A stretch of 43,644 nt of DNA from a virus: IMG/VR virus record IMGVR_UViG_3300010375_000028, positions 1-43,644 of that record, one strand, 5' to 3'. Positions 10,369 through 18,055 of the stretch are shown one piece after another (positions within the stretch are counted from its first letter, which is position 1; every line of letters begins with the position of its first letter). Below the pieces are notes generated by a model that was given only the letters and a program-made list of their open reading frames with translations, was not told the origin of the DNA and searched no databases. The position numbers and the translations under genes are program-made.

Positions 10369-12551
10369 TTGCCACCCCTCGGCCCGTAACGGTAAATTTC
10401 AACGATCTCGGATTCGCTCGGCTGACGACCCCAGCGCTTCATGTAGAGTTGTTTGATCCGCTCGACCTGACCCGTGTCCATCTTGAAGAATTGGCCCGGT
10501 TGCGCCGCCCCTCCGGTTTCGAAGGCGAAGCCCAGATACCGCTCACCATTGGGCGCGCGCTGGTACATCTTGATCAGCTGGCGATCGGCGATCTGCGACA
10601 AGGTGACGTCGTCCAAATCCTTGTTCGGATTGGCGGCCTGCCAGCGCTGCACGTCGCCCAGCACCGACAGGCGATACTGGCTGACCCGTTGCCAATAGGC
10701 TTGATCGAGCGTTTCATCGCGCTTGCCGTTCTTTTCCGGTGGGCGCGTGATGCCGGCCGCCGAGATCAGCGGGTCAGTGACCGACGACACCCGCGACAGA
10801 TTGATCTGTTCCTGGGATTTGCCGTTAGGATTGGCCTGGGCGATCTGACGCCACGAAAGGAATTGCTTGAACTCGGTGTCGCCAAGCTTCGCCCGCATTT
10901 CGGCGGGCGAATATTGCGACAGGAACGCGGTCGGGTTCTTCGCGAACGAATCAGACACCTCGGAGAAGGTCGTCCAATCGGTCTTTTCGCGCGCCTTATT
11001 GATGTTGCGCTCGCCGATCGCGTCGAAGGTCAGGCGCTGCTGCGGCGTGAGGCGAGCCCGCACCGACACCGGCAAGTCCTTTTGGCCAGCGAACCCATCG
11101 CCCTGCCGTTCCACATACTTGTATGCCTCGTCCTCGGCATCCTTGCGCTGGCGATCGAGTAGCGTCTCATCGGTCGAAATGCGGCGGGTAATCTCCTGCT
11201 TGAGTTGGCGGCGGTCTTCGAACGGCAAGTCCATGCCGTCGACCTTGGCCAGCATCTCGGTCAGGTTCCATTCGCGCGGAGTCGCCTGGGCATTCGAGCC
11301 GCCGCCGAGCGCGGCCATGTTGGCACGGACATAGTCCTGCGTTTCCTTGGGGACATAGGCGATCCAGTTGCCGCGCTTTTTCGGATCGGCCAGCACCGCG
11401 TCGAGGCGACCAGGGCCGGCGTTATACGCCGCCCAGGCCTTCGCCGGGTCGTTGCCATAGCGGCTCATCATCGCCGCCAGATAGTCCTTACCGACCCGCG
11501 CGCGCTCGGCATCGGTGCTATCGGCAGCAGGCTTAACGCCGAACCCAGGGTCGGTGTTCGTGCCCGGCATGACTTGCATCGAACCCTGCGCGCCCTTTGG
11601 CGAGGTGACGATGTTACCGCCCTTGTCCCGGTCGCGCCCACGGCTTTCGGTATAGGCCGTGATTTGCGCCATGCGGGGCAGCACAGCACCGGGTTTCATC
11701 GCGGCGGCCGACGACACGTCGGTCGGCGGAGCCGTCCCCATGAGGCTGTCAGCGAGCCCAGAGATGCGGCGCTCCATGAGCGGCTGGAACAGCTGGCCAT
11801 CGATCGCGGACTCGGCGTCAGGGTCGAGCGCTTGGCGGTTCGCTTCGAGGGTCGCCTGCGCACCCTCGATGTCGCCTTTGTCCAATTTCCATTTGATCGC
11901 CCGAGTGGTGATATTCGAGAGCGCCGACTTTTTAGCAGCGGTCAACGTCTCAGCGCCCCATCCGTTCTTGACCGCCTGATCGGTCAGTTCGGAGTCGATG
12001 TCGGCGACGGCCTTGCCACGCTTACTCGGATCGTCCCAGAAGGTGACGGCATCGTTACCCGAGGCGACGATGCGCGAATTGCTCTGCCGCTTCTCCTCTT
12101 CGACCAGCTGGCTGCCGGAATAACGAGCGATGCCCTGGAACTCAGGACCATAGCGCTGCTCCGACGCCATATCGTACAGCTTGCGCTGGTGTTCGCTGGT
12201 CAGGGACGCGCGGGTTTGCGCGCGCCGATCGCGCAGTTCCTGCTCAAGCGGCGTCCGGGCATTCGCCGCGTTGAACCCCTGGAGATTGTAGAAAGCGTTA
12301 TCGCCGGTCCACAGCCGCTCGCGAAGGTAGTTAGAATCCTCAGTGTCGGCCTTCTTGACCGCCGCCATGTCAAGCGCATTATTGATGTTTTCCTGTTCCT
12401 TGCTCGCATCATTCAGGAACTGGCCGGTCTGCTGGAGCGCTTGGCCGACCATCTGGCCGCCAGCATGGATATTTGCGGGAACTAGGGACGCGTCGGGAAG
12501 TGGGCGGAGTTGCTCGCCAGCACCGGCGACGGGGATAGGGACGCGCGCCAT
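10365..12551 (-). CDS. Internal virion protein with lytic transglycosylase domain
   Basis: This protein has 728 residues. Its ATG at 12551 overlaps the preceding stop codon (TAATG). Residues 1-280 are rich in Gln, Ala and charged residues and predicted helical. A lytic transglycosylase (SLT) domain occupies about 290-395: Glu302 in TAYTESRG is the likely catalytic acid, followed by SPKGAQGSMQVMPGT and AAYNAGPGRLD, the usual family signatures. The C-terminal half has no recognised domain but contains several helical repeats. By position and domain it corresponds to the T7 gp16 type of core protein, which is ejected into the periplasm and opens the peptidoglycan for DNA entry. It sits between a gp14-like protein and the giant ejected protein, overlapping both by a few bases. 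Confidence 0.85.
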   Translation of the reverse strand: MARVPIPVAGAGEQLRPLPDASLVPANIHAGGQMVGQALQQTGQFLNDASKEQENINNALDMAAVKKADTEDSNYLRERLWTGDNAFYNLQGFNAANARTPLEQELRDRRAQTRASLTSEHQRKLYDMASEQRYGPEFQGIARYSGSQLVEEEKRQSNSRIVASGNDAVTFWDDPSKRGKAVADIDSELTDQAVKNGWGAETLTAAKKSALSNITTRAIKWKLDKGDIEGAQATLEANRQALDPDAESAIDGQLFQPLMERRISGLADSLMGTAPPTDVSSAAAMKPGAVLPRMAQITAYTESRGRDRDKGGNIVTSPKGAQGSMQVMPGTNTDPGFGVKPAADSTDAERARVGKDYLAAMMSRYGNDPAKAWAAYNAGPGRLDAVLADPKKRGNWIAYVPKETQDYVRANMAALGGGSNAQATPREWNLTEMLAKVDGMDLPFEDRRQLKQEITRRISTDETLLDRQRKDAEDEAYKYVERQGDGFAGQKDLPVSVRARLTPQQRLTFDAIGERNINKAREKTDWTTFSEVSDSFAKNPTAFLSQYSPAEMRAKLGDTEFKQFLSWRQIAQANPNGKSQEQINLSRVSSVTDPLISAAGITRPPEKNGKRDETLDQAYWQRVSQYRLSVLGDVQRWQAANPNKDLDDVTLSQIADRQLIKMYQRAPNGERYLGFAFETGGAAQPGQFFKMDTGQVERIKQLYMKRWGRQPSESEIVEIYRYGPRGGK

Positions 12552-13069
12552 TACCAGCCCGATCCGCCGGCAGACTGTTTAGCTTTGATGCCGCCGAAGC
12601 GCTGCGCACCGCCAGCGATCGTCGAGCCTATCTGGAACAGCCCACTGACGAGCGCGCCAGAGGCGGCGCTCTTCGCGGCTTTCTCCTTCATGGCATAGTT
12701 GGCCGCGTTGATATCGTAGCCCATCATTTCGCGGCGGGTGTTTTCGCGGATCGTGCCCCGGTCTTCCTGCGCGAGCATCGCGGAATCACCCAGCGTATCG
12801 GCGGCAGAGCCAAACCCGATGTCGATGCCGTTCGCCGCCATGGCCGCCCGCTGCGCGCCCATCAGAGCGGATTGGCGGCGAGCCGCATTACGCTCCTCGA
12901 TCTGGCCTCGCTGGGCCGCATCCTGAACCTTGGCGTCCTCCTGCTTCCGATTGAAGTCCGCAACGCGCGCCTCGTACCGGTATTGGGATACCTGGCTCAT
13001 GGTCGACGCGGCGGTACCCGCAACGGCTAGCACCGTTGCGGTGATCGCCAGCGTTCCCGGATCACACAT
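12551..13069 (-). CDS. Internal virion core protein, T7 gp14-like
   Basis: This 172-residue protein begins MCDPGTLAITATVLAVAGTA, a hydrophobic start typical of the small podoviral core protein that precedes the transglycosylase protein. The middle (about 25-110) is a charged, Ala/Arg/Gln-rich coiled coil (SQYRYEARVADFNRKQED). The end has a second Gly/Ala-rich hydrophobic segment (SGALVSGLFQIGSTIAGGA). The ATG at 13069 has an excellent ribosome-binding site, GGAGGGG, which lies inside the last codons of the upstream gp13-like gene (8-base overlap). The family is inserted in the inner core of the capsid and forms part of the trans-envelope channel after ejection. The assignment rests on gene order and residue pattern rather than on a diagnostic motif. 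Confidence 0.75.
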   Translation of the reverse strand: MCDPGTLAITATVLAVAGTAASTMSQVSQYRYEARVADFNRKQEDAKVQDAAQRGQIEERNAARRQSALMGAQRAAMAANGIDIGFGSAADTLGDSAMLAQEDRGTIRENTRREMMGYDINAANYAMKEKAAKSAASGALVSGLFQIGSTIAGGAQRFGGIKAKQSAGGSGW

Positions 13070-13520
13070 TTTCGCCCCTCCAGAAAGTCAGGAAGGGCTC
13101 ACCCCCCTCGACCACGACCTCATCACCGACCTCGAACCCCAGCTTCTTGAGGAATGCCAGCGCCCGCACATTGCGCGCGGATACTACATTTTCGAGACGC
13201 CGAAAGCTACCGTGCATAAAGGCAACCACACGCGGGCCATAAACGAGCAGATCGCGAGGATGATCAAACACCGCATCAGTCCCCAGAAACCACGGCCGGC
13301 CGATGCTGCTGACCAGCGAATGCTCCCATACGCCGAACATCGCATGAGGCGAGCCGTCGACCTTGGCGGTCAGCGCGAAGCGCGAGCCAGCAAGACTGAC
13401 GGCCAATCCCTGGCGCGGCGTCCGCCCCTTGGCCGCGCATTCGATCCGGTCAATTTCGCGCATGCGCCGGGCGATCCTGCCTATATGGGCATGAGACGCC
13501 GGAACAAGCTCGACGGTCAA
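13062..13520 (-). CDS. GNAT-fold phage protein, T7 gp13-like
   Basis: This 152-residue protein probably starts at TTG 13520, which overlaps the stop of the nozzle gene (TTGA). This start gives the expected N-terminus (TVELVPASHAHIGRIARRMR), like other gp13-type proteins. The residue pattern is that of a small acetyltransferase (GNAT) fold: an N-terminal helix that positions the protein (IGRIARRMREIDRIE), a central strand pair (ALTAKVDG, FGVWEHS), and the C-terminal helix-strand end NVRALAFLKKLGFEVGD with a following strand. T7 gp13 homologues share this fold and help assemble the internal core without known catalysis. The acetyl-CoA loop is poorly conserved here, so enzyme activity is doubtful. 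It is translated between the nozzle and the gp14-like gene and coupled to both. Confidence 0.7.
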   Translation of the reverse strand: MTVELVPASHAHIGRIARRMREIDRIECAAKGRTPRQGLAVSLAGSRFALTAKVDGSPHAMFGVWEHSLVSSIGRPWFLGTDAVFDHPRDLLVYGPRVVAFMHGSFRRLENVVSARNVRALAFLKKLGFEVGDEVVVEGGEPFLTFWRGENV

Positions 13521-15355
13521 CCGGTCACACCCAAATCGATATAGACCGCAGTGACCGACAGCGGCGTAATGCGATGCTTGATGACGATCGACGCTTCGCC
13601 ATTGGTGACCGGTTCGGTGCTGATCTCATAGACGCCGTTGAGCAGGGAATCCTCCGACGTGCCGGGCGCGGCATAGGGCGTCTTGAGGGTGTACATTTTG
13701 TTGTCGTCGACATCATCGTCGAATTGCCGGCGAACCCCGATCGTCGGCGGGCGCGACCGAAGAAGAGCGACGTTCACATCTCCGGTCTGATTCACGCGCC
13801 CAGCATTGGTCTGGCCGGTAGGCACGAACAGCGGCAGCGTTTCGACGTGAACATCGAATGGCAATCCCACGGTGATGACCGAGCCCTGATAGCCCTCGGG
13901 CAAGGTGATCTGCCCGTTCGCCACGACCAGCCCCTCGACCGCCAGTCCATCGACCAGGGCGGCGACCGTTTCGCCCTCCAGATACCACAGGCCGGTCACG
14001 ACCGAGGACGGGGTGGTGAAGGTCACCGTGGTCGAACAATCCATGTGGCAAGCATAATTGAGCCCGAACCAGCGCCCCGACGCCATGCGGCAACGGACCT
14101 CCCGCGCGACCCCGGCAATGGTAAACTCGATGATCGCATAGACCCGGTTCTCGACCATGCCATCGGAGCCGATCTCAGGAATCGAACACAGCGACTTGAC
14201 CTTGCCCTCGTTCGCCAGCGGGCAGATGGTCCAACCCCAGACTTGCTGCTCCTTTTCCCAGGTGAAGCACAGCAGCGCGCCATCCGAGCGCGCTGCCCAG
14301 ATGACCGAATAGGGTTGCTGCGAATAGCACCACGACACGATGTCGAAGCCCTCGAAGAAGTCGGGTGAATAGATCGTGACGTTGGACGACTTGATGCCGT
14401 CGATCTGGAAGTCGTACCCGGAAGCGAAGATCTCCGCAGAGTTGTCGGACTTGTAGAAGGCGACCGAGTCGACCACCAGCGGAGAGAGCCGCGAGCAGGG
14501 AGTGCCCGACTGCCGCCGCACGCGCGGCGGTGGCGAGGCGGACAGATAGTCCTCGTTCGAGCCCTCGATCTTGTAGATGCCGTCCGAGGTGAACCCGAGC
14601 AACGATTGAAGCGAGGCGAGCTGGTTGATGTGGTTTACGCCCTGCGACACCAGCCGGATGGTAATCGCATCATCCGCGCGCAGCGGTTCGGAGATGTCCT
14701 GGTTCTCGAAGTCGGCCGAGCGCGACGAGAAGAGCGCGTTTGGATTGTTGCGCGTGCGCGCCCACCACAGACGACCCTCGAAGAAGGCGACCGTTGACGG
14801 ATAATTGCCAGTGCCGGTGAACGGGTTGTTCCCGGTGGGCGGCCCGACCGTCAGATCGGCATCGATGAAATCGTCGACAAAAGAAAGACTTTCGGTCTGA
14901 CCGGCATAGCCCAGGCTTCCGGTGTTCTCCGCCTTGTAGATGCGATAGCGCACCGCGCCGGTCACCGCCGACCAACCAATGGTGTTAAAATTACGCTTGA
15001 GCGTCAGATCGTTGGTGCAAGTCGATGGCGTTGAACCCCGGCTTTCCTGGGCGGTGTCGCCGTCGATCGTCGTCACGACATAGGTCGCCGGCTGCGGGAA
15101 ATAGGCATCGCCGCTGTTTGCCGCGTCGGTGTTGGGCGTGGTGGCCGTGGCCGTCACCCCGGAAGGGGCGACGACGGTCGGGCCGAAGGTGATATCCGAG
15201 AAGGCCCAGGAAGTATGCGAGGCGCGCGTCAGTTTCGACGGCACATGGTCCAGATGCGCCAGATACATGACGTCGAACGATTGGACCCAATCGACCTCCG
15301 ACAGTTCGCTGGCGTTGAACGGCGACCCAACCTTATAGATGCGAAGTATGCCCAT
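13517..15355 (-). CDS. Tail nozzle protein, C-terminal part (gp12-like)
   Basis: This is a 612-residue protein. In related podoviruses the nozzle (tail tubular protein B) is one polypeptide. Here the first part is encoded by the gene just upstream and this frame begins at what is normally an internal point: RIYKVGSPFNASELSEVDWVQSFDVMYLAHLDH corresponds to the internal segment of intact homologues, where a short strand leads into SPF/TPY, then VQSADVLYLVHP. The rest is rich in beta strands, with fibronectin-like and propeller-like blades (FEGRLWWART, ALFSSRSADFENQD, LLGFTSDGIYKIEGSNEDYL). The ATG at 15355 overlaps the upstream stop (TGATG), so it is probably made by coupled re-initiation. It would form the narrow end of the tail tube. 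The split and the Hint domain at the break are the odd features. Confidence 0.8.
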   Translation of the reverse strand: MGILRIYKVGSPFNASELSEVDWVQSFDVMYLAHLDHVPSKLTRASHTSWAFSDITFGPTVVAPSGVTATATTPNTDAANSGDAYFPQPATYVVTTIDGDTAQESRGSTPSTCTNDLTLKRNFNTIGWSAVTGAVRYRIYKAENTGSLGYAGQTESLSFVDDFIDADLTVGPPTGNNPFTGTGNYPSTVAFFEGRLWWARTRNNPNALFSSRSADFENQDISEPLRADDAITIRLVSQGVNHINQLASLQSLLGFTSDGIYKIEGSNEDYLSASPPPRVRRQSGTPCSRLSPLVVDSVAFYKSDNSAEIFASGYDFQIDGIKSSNVTIYSPDFFEGFDIVSWCYSQQPYSVIWAARSDGALLCFTWEKEQQVWGWTICPLANEGKVKSLCSIPEIGSDGMVENRVYAIIEFTIAGVAREVRCRMASGRWFGLNYACHMDCSTTVTFTTPSSVVTGLWYLEGETVAALVDGLAVEGLVVANGQITLPEGYQGSVITVGLPFDVHVETLPLFVPTGQTNAGRVNQTGDVNVALLRSRPPTIGVRRQFDDDVDDNKMYTLKTPYAAPGTSEDSLLNGVYEISTEPVTNGEASIVIKHRITPLSVTAVYIDLGVTG

Positions 15356-16350
15356 CAGAGATTATCCGGGTCCATCTTGAGGTTGTGCGACAGCACGCCA
15401 TTCGACACATAGGTCCGCGCGCCAGAGATGGTGATTTGCGCCACCTTGCCCCGCTTTGCGCGCTTGCCGGCCCGTTGCATCGTCGTCCACTCCCCATCGA
15501 GAAAGACCCGGTGGAGCGCAGTCGCGAACAGGTACCGATCGCCAGCGCGATAGCGATACAGCTGCTGGTTGTCGGTGAACTCGACGGCTTCGACGCGATA
15601 ATCACCCCACTCGAAATCGCGATCGGGGTTTTGCGTCCGAACCATCGCGCCGACGTAGAGCAGCCCAGCGGCGATCTCGGACCCATCGGCCAGCAGGATC
15701 ATGGTGTCGACGGCCACGCAACGCGTGCCGCCACCACCGCCACCACCGCCCACGATCGGCGGATCGGGTGGAGCGACGGGCGGAGGGACCGGCGGCGGGG
15801 GAGGAGGAGGGGGCGGAGGGGAGACGTTGGTTACGCCCCCTGTCGCGCCCGTGAAGGTTCCCCAGGCGGTGCTGTTGGCATTGATCGCGATGTGGTCGGC
15901 ATCCGGCACACCGGTCACGGTCCAGACGCGCCCATTCAGTTGCGTCATTCCAGCGACGGTGCCGGCCGGAATAAACACGCGGTCGCCCACCGCATAGCCA
16001 TGAAGCACGACGTTCAGGACGCAGGGGTTTGCCTTGGTCGCGCCAGCAATGGCGAACTCGGTTTCAAGGAGGAAGCCGCCATAGGCGAGCGGCTGCATAT
16101 ACCCTTGCCCCATTGCCAGCGCATAGGTCTGCTCGTTCGAGAAAGTGAAGGGGAACAGCTGCTCCCCATCGTCGAGCGTTTCGTCCACATACCGGAAGCC
16201 AGGCCGGATAGTGAACCCGCCCTCTCGGCGGACGATGATGTTATCGCCGCGCCGAAGACCGGCCGAGTAGCTTTCGACGTCGACACGACGGAGAAGGCGT
16301 GCCGATAGAACGCCCTTGGAGAAATTGGCTTGAGCGAGACGAATCGCCAT
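15355..16350 (-). CDS. Tail nozzle protein, N-terminal part, with C-terminal Hint domain
   Basis: This protein has 331 residues. Residues 1-92 match the start of podoviral nozzle proteins (AQANFSKGVLSARLLRRVD, FTIRPGFRYV, FPFTFSNEQTYALAMGQGY). Residues 100-172 form the beta-domain often inserted in these proteins (IAGATKANPCVLNV, HGYAVGDRVFI, MTQLNGRVWTVTG). A proline-rich linker (177-198) and eight glycines (201-208) follow. The end, 211-323, is a Hint/intein-like domain: Cys211 in CVAVDTMILLADGS, His280 in ATALHRVFLDG, and the terminal ARTYVSNGVLSHN with Asn323. Only eight residues (LKMDPDNL) follow, and residue +1 is Leu instead of Cys, Ser or Thr, as in bacterial intein-like domains. Self-cleavage is therefore more likely than normal splicing. 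The ATG at 16350 overlaps the previous stop (TGATG). Confidence 0.8.
   Translation of the reverse strand: MAIRLAQANFSKGVLSARLLRRVDVESYSAGLRRGDNIIVRREGGFTIRPGFRYVDETLDDGEQLFPFTFSNEQTYALAMGQGYMQPLAYGGFLLETEFAIAGATKANPCVLNVVLHGYAVGDRVFIPAGTVAGMTQLNGRVWTVTGVPDADHIAINANSTAWGTFTGATGGVTNVSPPPPPPPPPPVPPPVAPPDPPIVGGGGGGGGTRCVAVDTMILLADGSEIAAGLLYVGAMVRTQNPDRDFEWGDYRVEAVEFTDNQQLYRYRAGDRYLFATALHRVFLDGEWTTMQRAGKRAKRGKVAQITISGARTYVSNGVLSHNLKMDPDNL
15382..15720 (-). other. Hint (bacterial intein-like) domain coding segment
   Basis: This stretch codes for residues 211-323 of the nozzle N-terminal protein. It carries the three signatures seen in Hint domains: a first Cys followed by a DT.ILLADG block, a block-B-like segment with His280, and a C-terminal TYVSNGVLSHN block ending in Asn. 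No homing endonuclease is present; the domain is only about 113 residues. The family self-cleaves at its N-terminus or C-terminus, and full inteins also join the flanks. The missing +1 nucleophile and the stop codon eight residues later argue against canonical splicing. Confidence 0.75.
15727..15822 (-). repeat. Pro-rich and Gly8 low-complexity linker codons
   Basis: CCN codons (ten consecutive Pro at 15790-15819, then more up to residue 198) and eight GGN codons (15727-15750) link the nozzle fragment to the Hint domain. On the plus strand they appear as GGA/GGC/GGG and CCA/CCG runs. Such repeats are prone to slippage, so length variation between isolates can be expected. Confidence 0.8.
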
Positions 16351-17048
16351 CAGCGGCCAACCGGCCAGTAAGCGGTGCCGAAGGGCATCAGAGCCCCGGA
16401 GCGGGCAAGCTCGGTATCGTTGATGAACTCGCCATAGGTCGATTGCGCATCGTCGCGGTTGATCTCGTCGCAGATGGCGCGATCGATGGCCAATTCCGCC
16501 ATCTTGATCAAGTCGCCCTGGCGAGCCCGGTCCTTCTTGATCGGCATGACCAATTGGGACGCCAGTTGCTTGACGAAAGCATCAATGAACAGGGGGCGAA
16601 ACACGCTCTCGCTGGGAGCGCCGGTGATGAATTCCAGCGTGGCATTCTCGATGTTCGAGTACAGCTTGGAGCCGGCAACGAGGTAGCGATAGATCGCGGG
16701 AATGGAGAGGGCCGTCAGGTACCAAGTCGAGAGAACCTGCCCAGCCAGAAGCGGGATCGAATCGCCCGTATCGTCATATTGCGGGATGACGCGCAGTTCG
16801 GTGACGCATTCCTCGGGAATGGCATAGGCGAACGCCCACTCACCGGGCCGGTCGTTGGTCACTTGAGCCATGACCAGCCGGGTGATTGGGAATTTCCAAT
16901 CATGGCGGTCGAGCATGTAGGCGAGGGTCGGGGAATAGAGACGCCCGCACCACTCCGCCTCGGGTGACCGTTCGTCGAAGTCGGTGATTGCCGTAGTCGG
17001 CAATTGCCCCAAGGCCATGTTGCACAGCCCGATCTTGTCTACAGCCAC
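16350..17048 (-). CDS. Tail tubular protein A / head-tail adaptor (gp11-like)
   Basis: This 232-residue protein probably starts at GTG 17048, preceded by AAGGAG at a good distance. The N-terminus (DKIGLCNMALGQLPTTAITD, then SPEAEWCGRLYSPTLAYMLDRHDWKFP) is the standard beginning of podoviral tail tubular A or adaptor proteins: a helix with the N-x-AL-x-xLG motif, then a second helix ending in a W-x-F/A pattern. The C-terminal helices (PLFIDAFVKQLASQLVMPIKKD and AELAIDRAICDEINRD) also fit. The protein forms a twelve-fold ring that joins the portal to the nozzle. It is encoded directly before the nozzle gene with a TGATG junction, the usual order in this type of phage. Confidence 0.85.
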   Translation of the reverse strand: MAVDKIGLCNMALGQLPTTAITDFDERSPEAEWCGRLYSPTLAYMLDRHDWKFPITRLVMAQVTNDRPGEWAFAYAIPEECVTELRVIPQYDDTGDSIPLLAGQVLSTWYLTALSIPAIYRYLVAGSKLYSNIENATLEFITGAPSESVFRPLFIDAFVKQLASQLVMPIKKDRARQGDLIKMAELAIDRAICDEINRDDAQSTYGEFINDTELARSGALMPFGTAYWPVGR

Positions 17049-17109
17049 CGCACGCTCCTTTGAGCGGACTTATGCCACAACCGCAGGCCCGCCGCTATAC
17101 GCATGGAAA

Positions 17110-17137
17110 TGGCCGGCCCCCGCAAAGGAACCGGCCA
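17110..17137 (-). terminator. Possible weak terminator or processing hairpin after the cement/linker gene
   Basis: On the minus-strand transcript TGGCCGGTTCC pairs with GGGGGCCGGCCA around a short loop, giving about 11 pairs with two G-U pairs. TTT follows at once, but the T run is short. It lies in the 114-base gap between the gene at 17163-17591 and the tail adaptor. It could reduce read-through from the highly expressed capsid block into the tail block. Confidence 0.4.
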
Positions 17138-17162
17138 CCCCCATCAACCCCAGGAGAGGGGT

Positions 17163-17591
17163 TTACTTCGCCTTACCGGCCGGCTTCCCGGCGGCGGCGT
17201 CATCGACCGGCTTGATATCCGTGTCGCGGCGAACGGGAGGCTCGGCCTCCAGTTCAGCCTCGGTGGTATCGGGACGGATCTCGGTCGAACCGGCATTTTC
17301 CCCGGCCGCATTGGGCTGGAGGAAGCGACCAGTCGACCCCTGGACGGTGCCGCCGGGAAGCCCCTGCGGCATGTCCGCGCCGGGCGCGCGAGGCGCGACC
17401 GACGCGATGGCGGCGGTGGAAATGGGCTGCTCGTCCCCTTCCTTCACCTCTTCCAGGCTTTCCGAGTCATCGAGCGAATCGATGCCCAGCTCGTCCAGAT
17501 CGACGCGCACCAATTCGCCCGGCTGATGCAGGGCGGAATTGATGAACAGTCCGAACTTGGACGTGACGCGAGCAAGTACCATTTTCGTCAT
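17163..17591 (-). CDS. Acidic hypothetical protein downstream of the capsid genes
   Basis: This 142-residue protein has no family that I recognise. Residues 1-60 contain a short possible folded part (KMVLARVTSKFGLFINSALH, followed by an acidic ELGIDSLDDSESLEEV stretch). Residues 60-142 are rich in Pro, Gly, Ala and acidic residues and look disordered, ending in KPAGKAK. The ATG at 17591 has a strong AAGGAGG site nine bases upstream. Its place between the cement protein and the tail adaptor suggests a small structural or head-completion role. The N-terminal LFINSALHQPGELVRVD resembles the short proteins found after the capsid gene in several phages, but this is weak evidence. Confidence 0.6.
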   Translation of the reverse strand: MTKMVLARVTSKFGLFINSALHQPGELVRVDLDELGIDSLDDSESLEEVKEGDEQPISTAAIASVAPRAPGADMPQGLPGGTVQGSTGRFLQPNAAGENAGSTEIRPDTTEAELEAEPPVRRDTDIKPVDDAAAGKPAGKAK

Positions 17592-17605
17592 GGCTCAGTG
17601 CCTCC

Positions 17606-18022
17606 TTAGCGGCCAGTCTCAACCGGGAACGAGTCCGGCGAGGTGTTGTTGAGGACGAACAGGCCATCGACCGCACCGGCACCATGCGTCCCCGAGGCGA
17701 CGTACTGGAACCCGACATAGCGCTTGGTGGTACGCGGAACGACCACGTCCATCACGCGCGTGCCGGCGGTCAGGCTCGCCTCGACAGTCGGGCCGACAGC
17801 CAGAAGGATGTCGGGCGACGAGAGGTCGGAGTTTGCCGACTGCACGAGGTTGAACGTCTCATTGGTGCCACCGGTAAAGGTGGTCGAGACGTTGACCACC
17901 GCACGAACGGCGGTGCCAATGCCCATGTCGCGGGCAAGCCCGAGATCATAGCTGTTCGAGTACTGAGTGCCCGTGGTCAGCGCCTGCTGCTGGGACACCC
18001 AAAGTTCACGATCGGTAATCAT
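17606..18022 (-). CDS. Capsid cement protein, Bbp16-like
   Basis: This 138-residue protein is beta-rich throughout. It resembles the Bbp16-type cement proteins encoded directly after the capsid gene in BPP-1-like phages: an N-terminal arm with LWVSQQQALTTGT and SNSYDLGLARDMGIGTAVRAVV, then a beta-sandwich with VSTTFTGGTNETFNLVQSANS, an ILLAVGPTVEASLTAGTRV strand pair, and a final KRYVGFQYVASG. The family trimerises on the outer capsid and stabilises the packed head. The ATG at 18022 follows AAGGGA at suitable spacing. It is 33 bases downstream of the capsid gene in the same direction, fitting a high-expression unit with it. Assignment is from overall pattern and gene order. Confidence 0.7.
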   Translation of the reverse strand: MITDRELWVSQQQALTTGTQYSNSYDLGLARDMGIGTAVRAVVNVSTTFTGGTNETFNLVQSANSDLSSPDILLAVGPTVEASLTAGTRVMDVVVPRTTKRYVGFQYVASGTHGAGAVDGLFVLNNTSPDSFPVETGR

Positions 18023-18055
18023 TTCGAAAATTCCCTTCGAGATCAGGAGTCAGGT

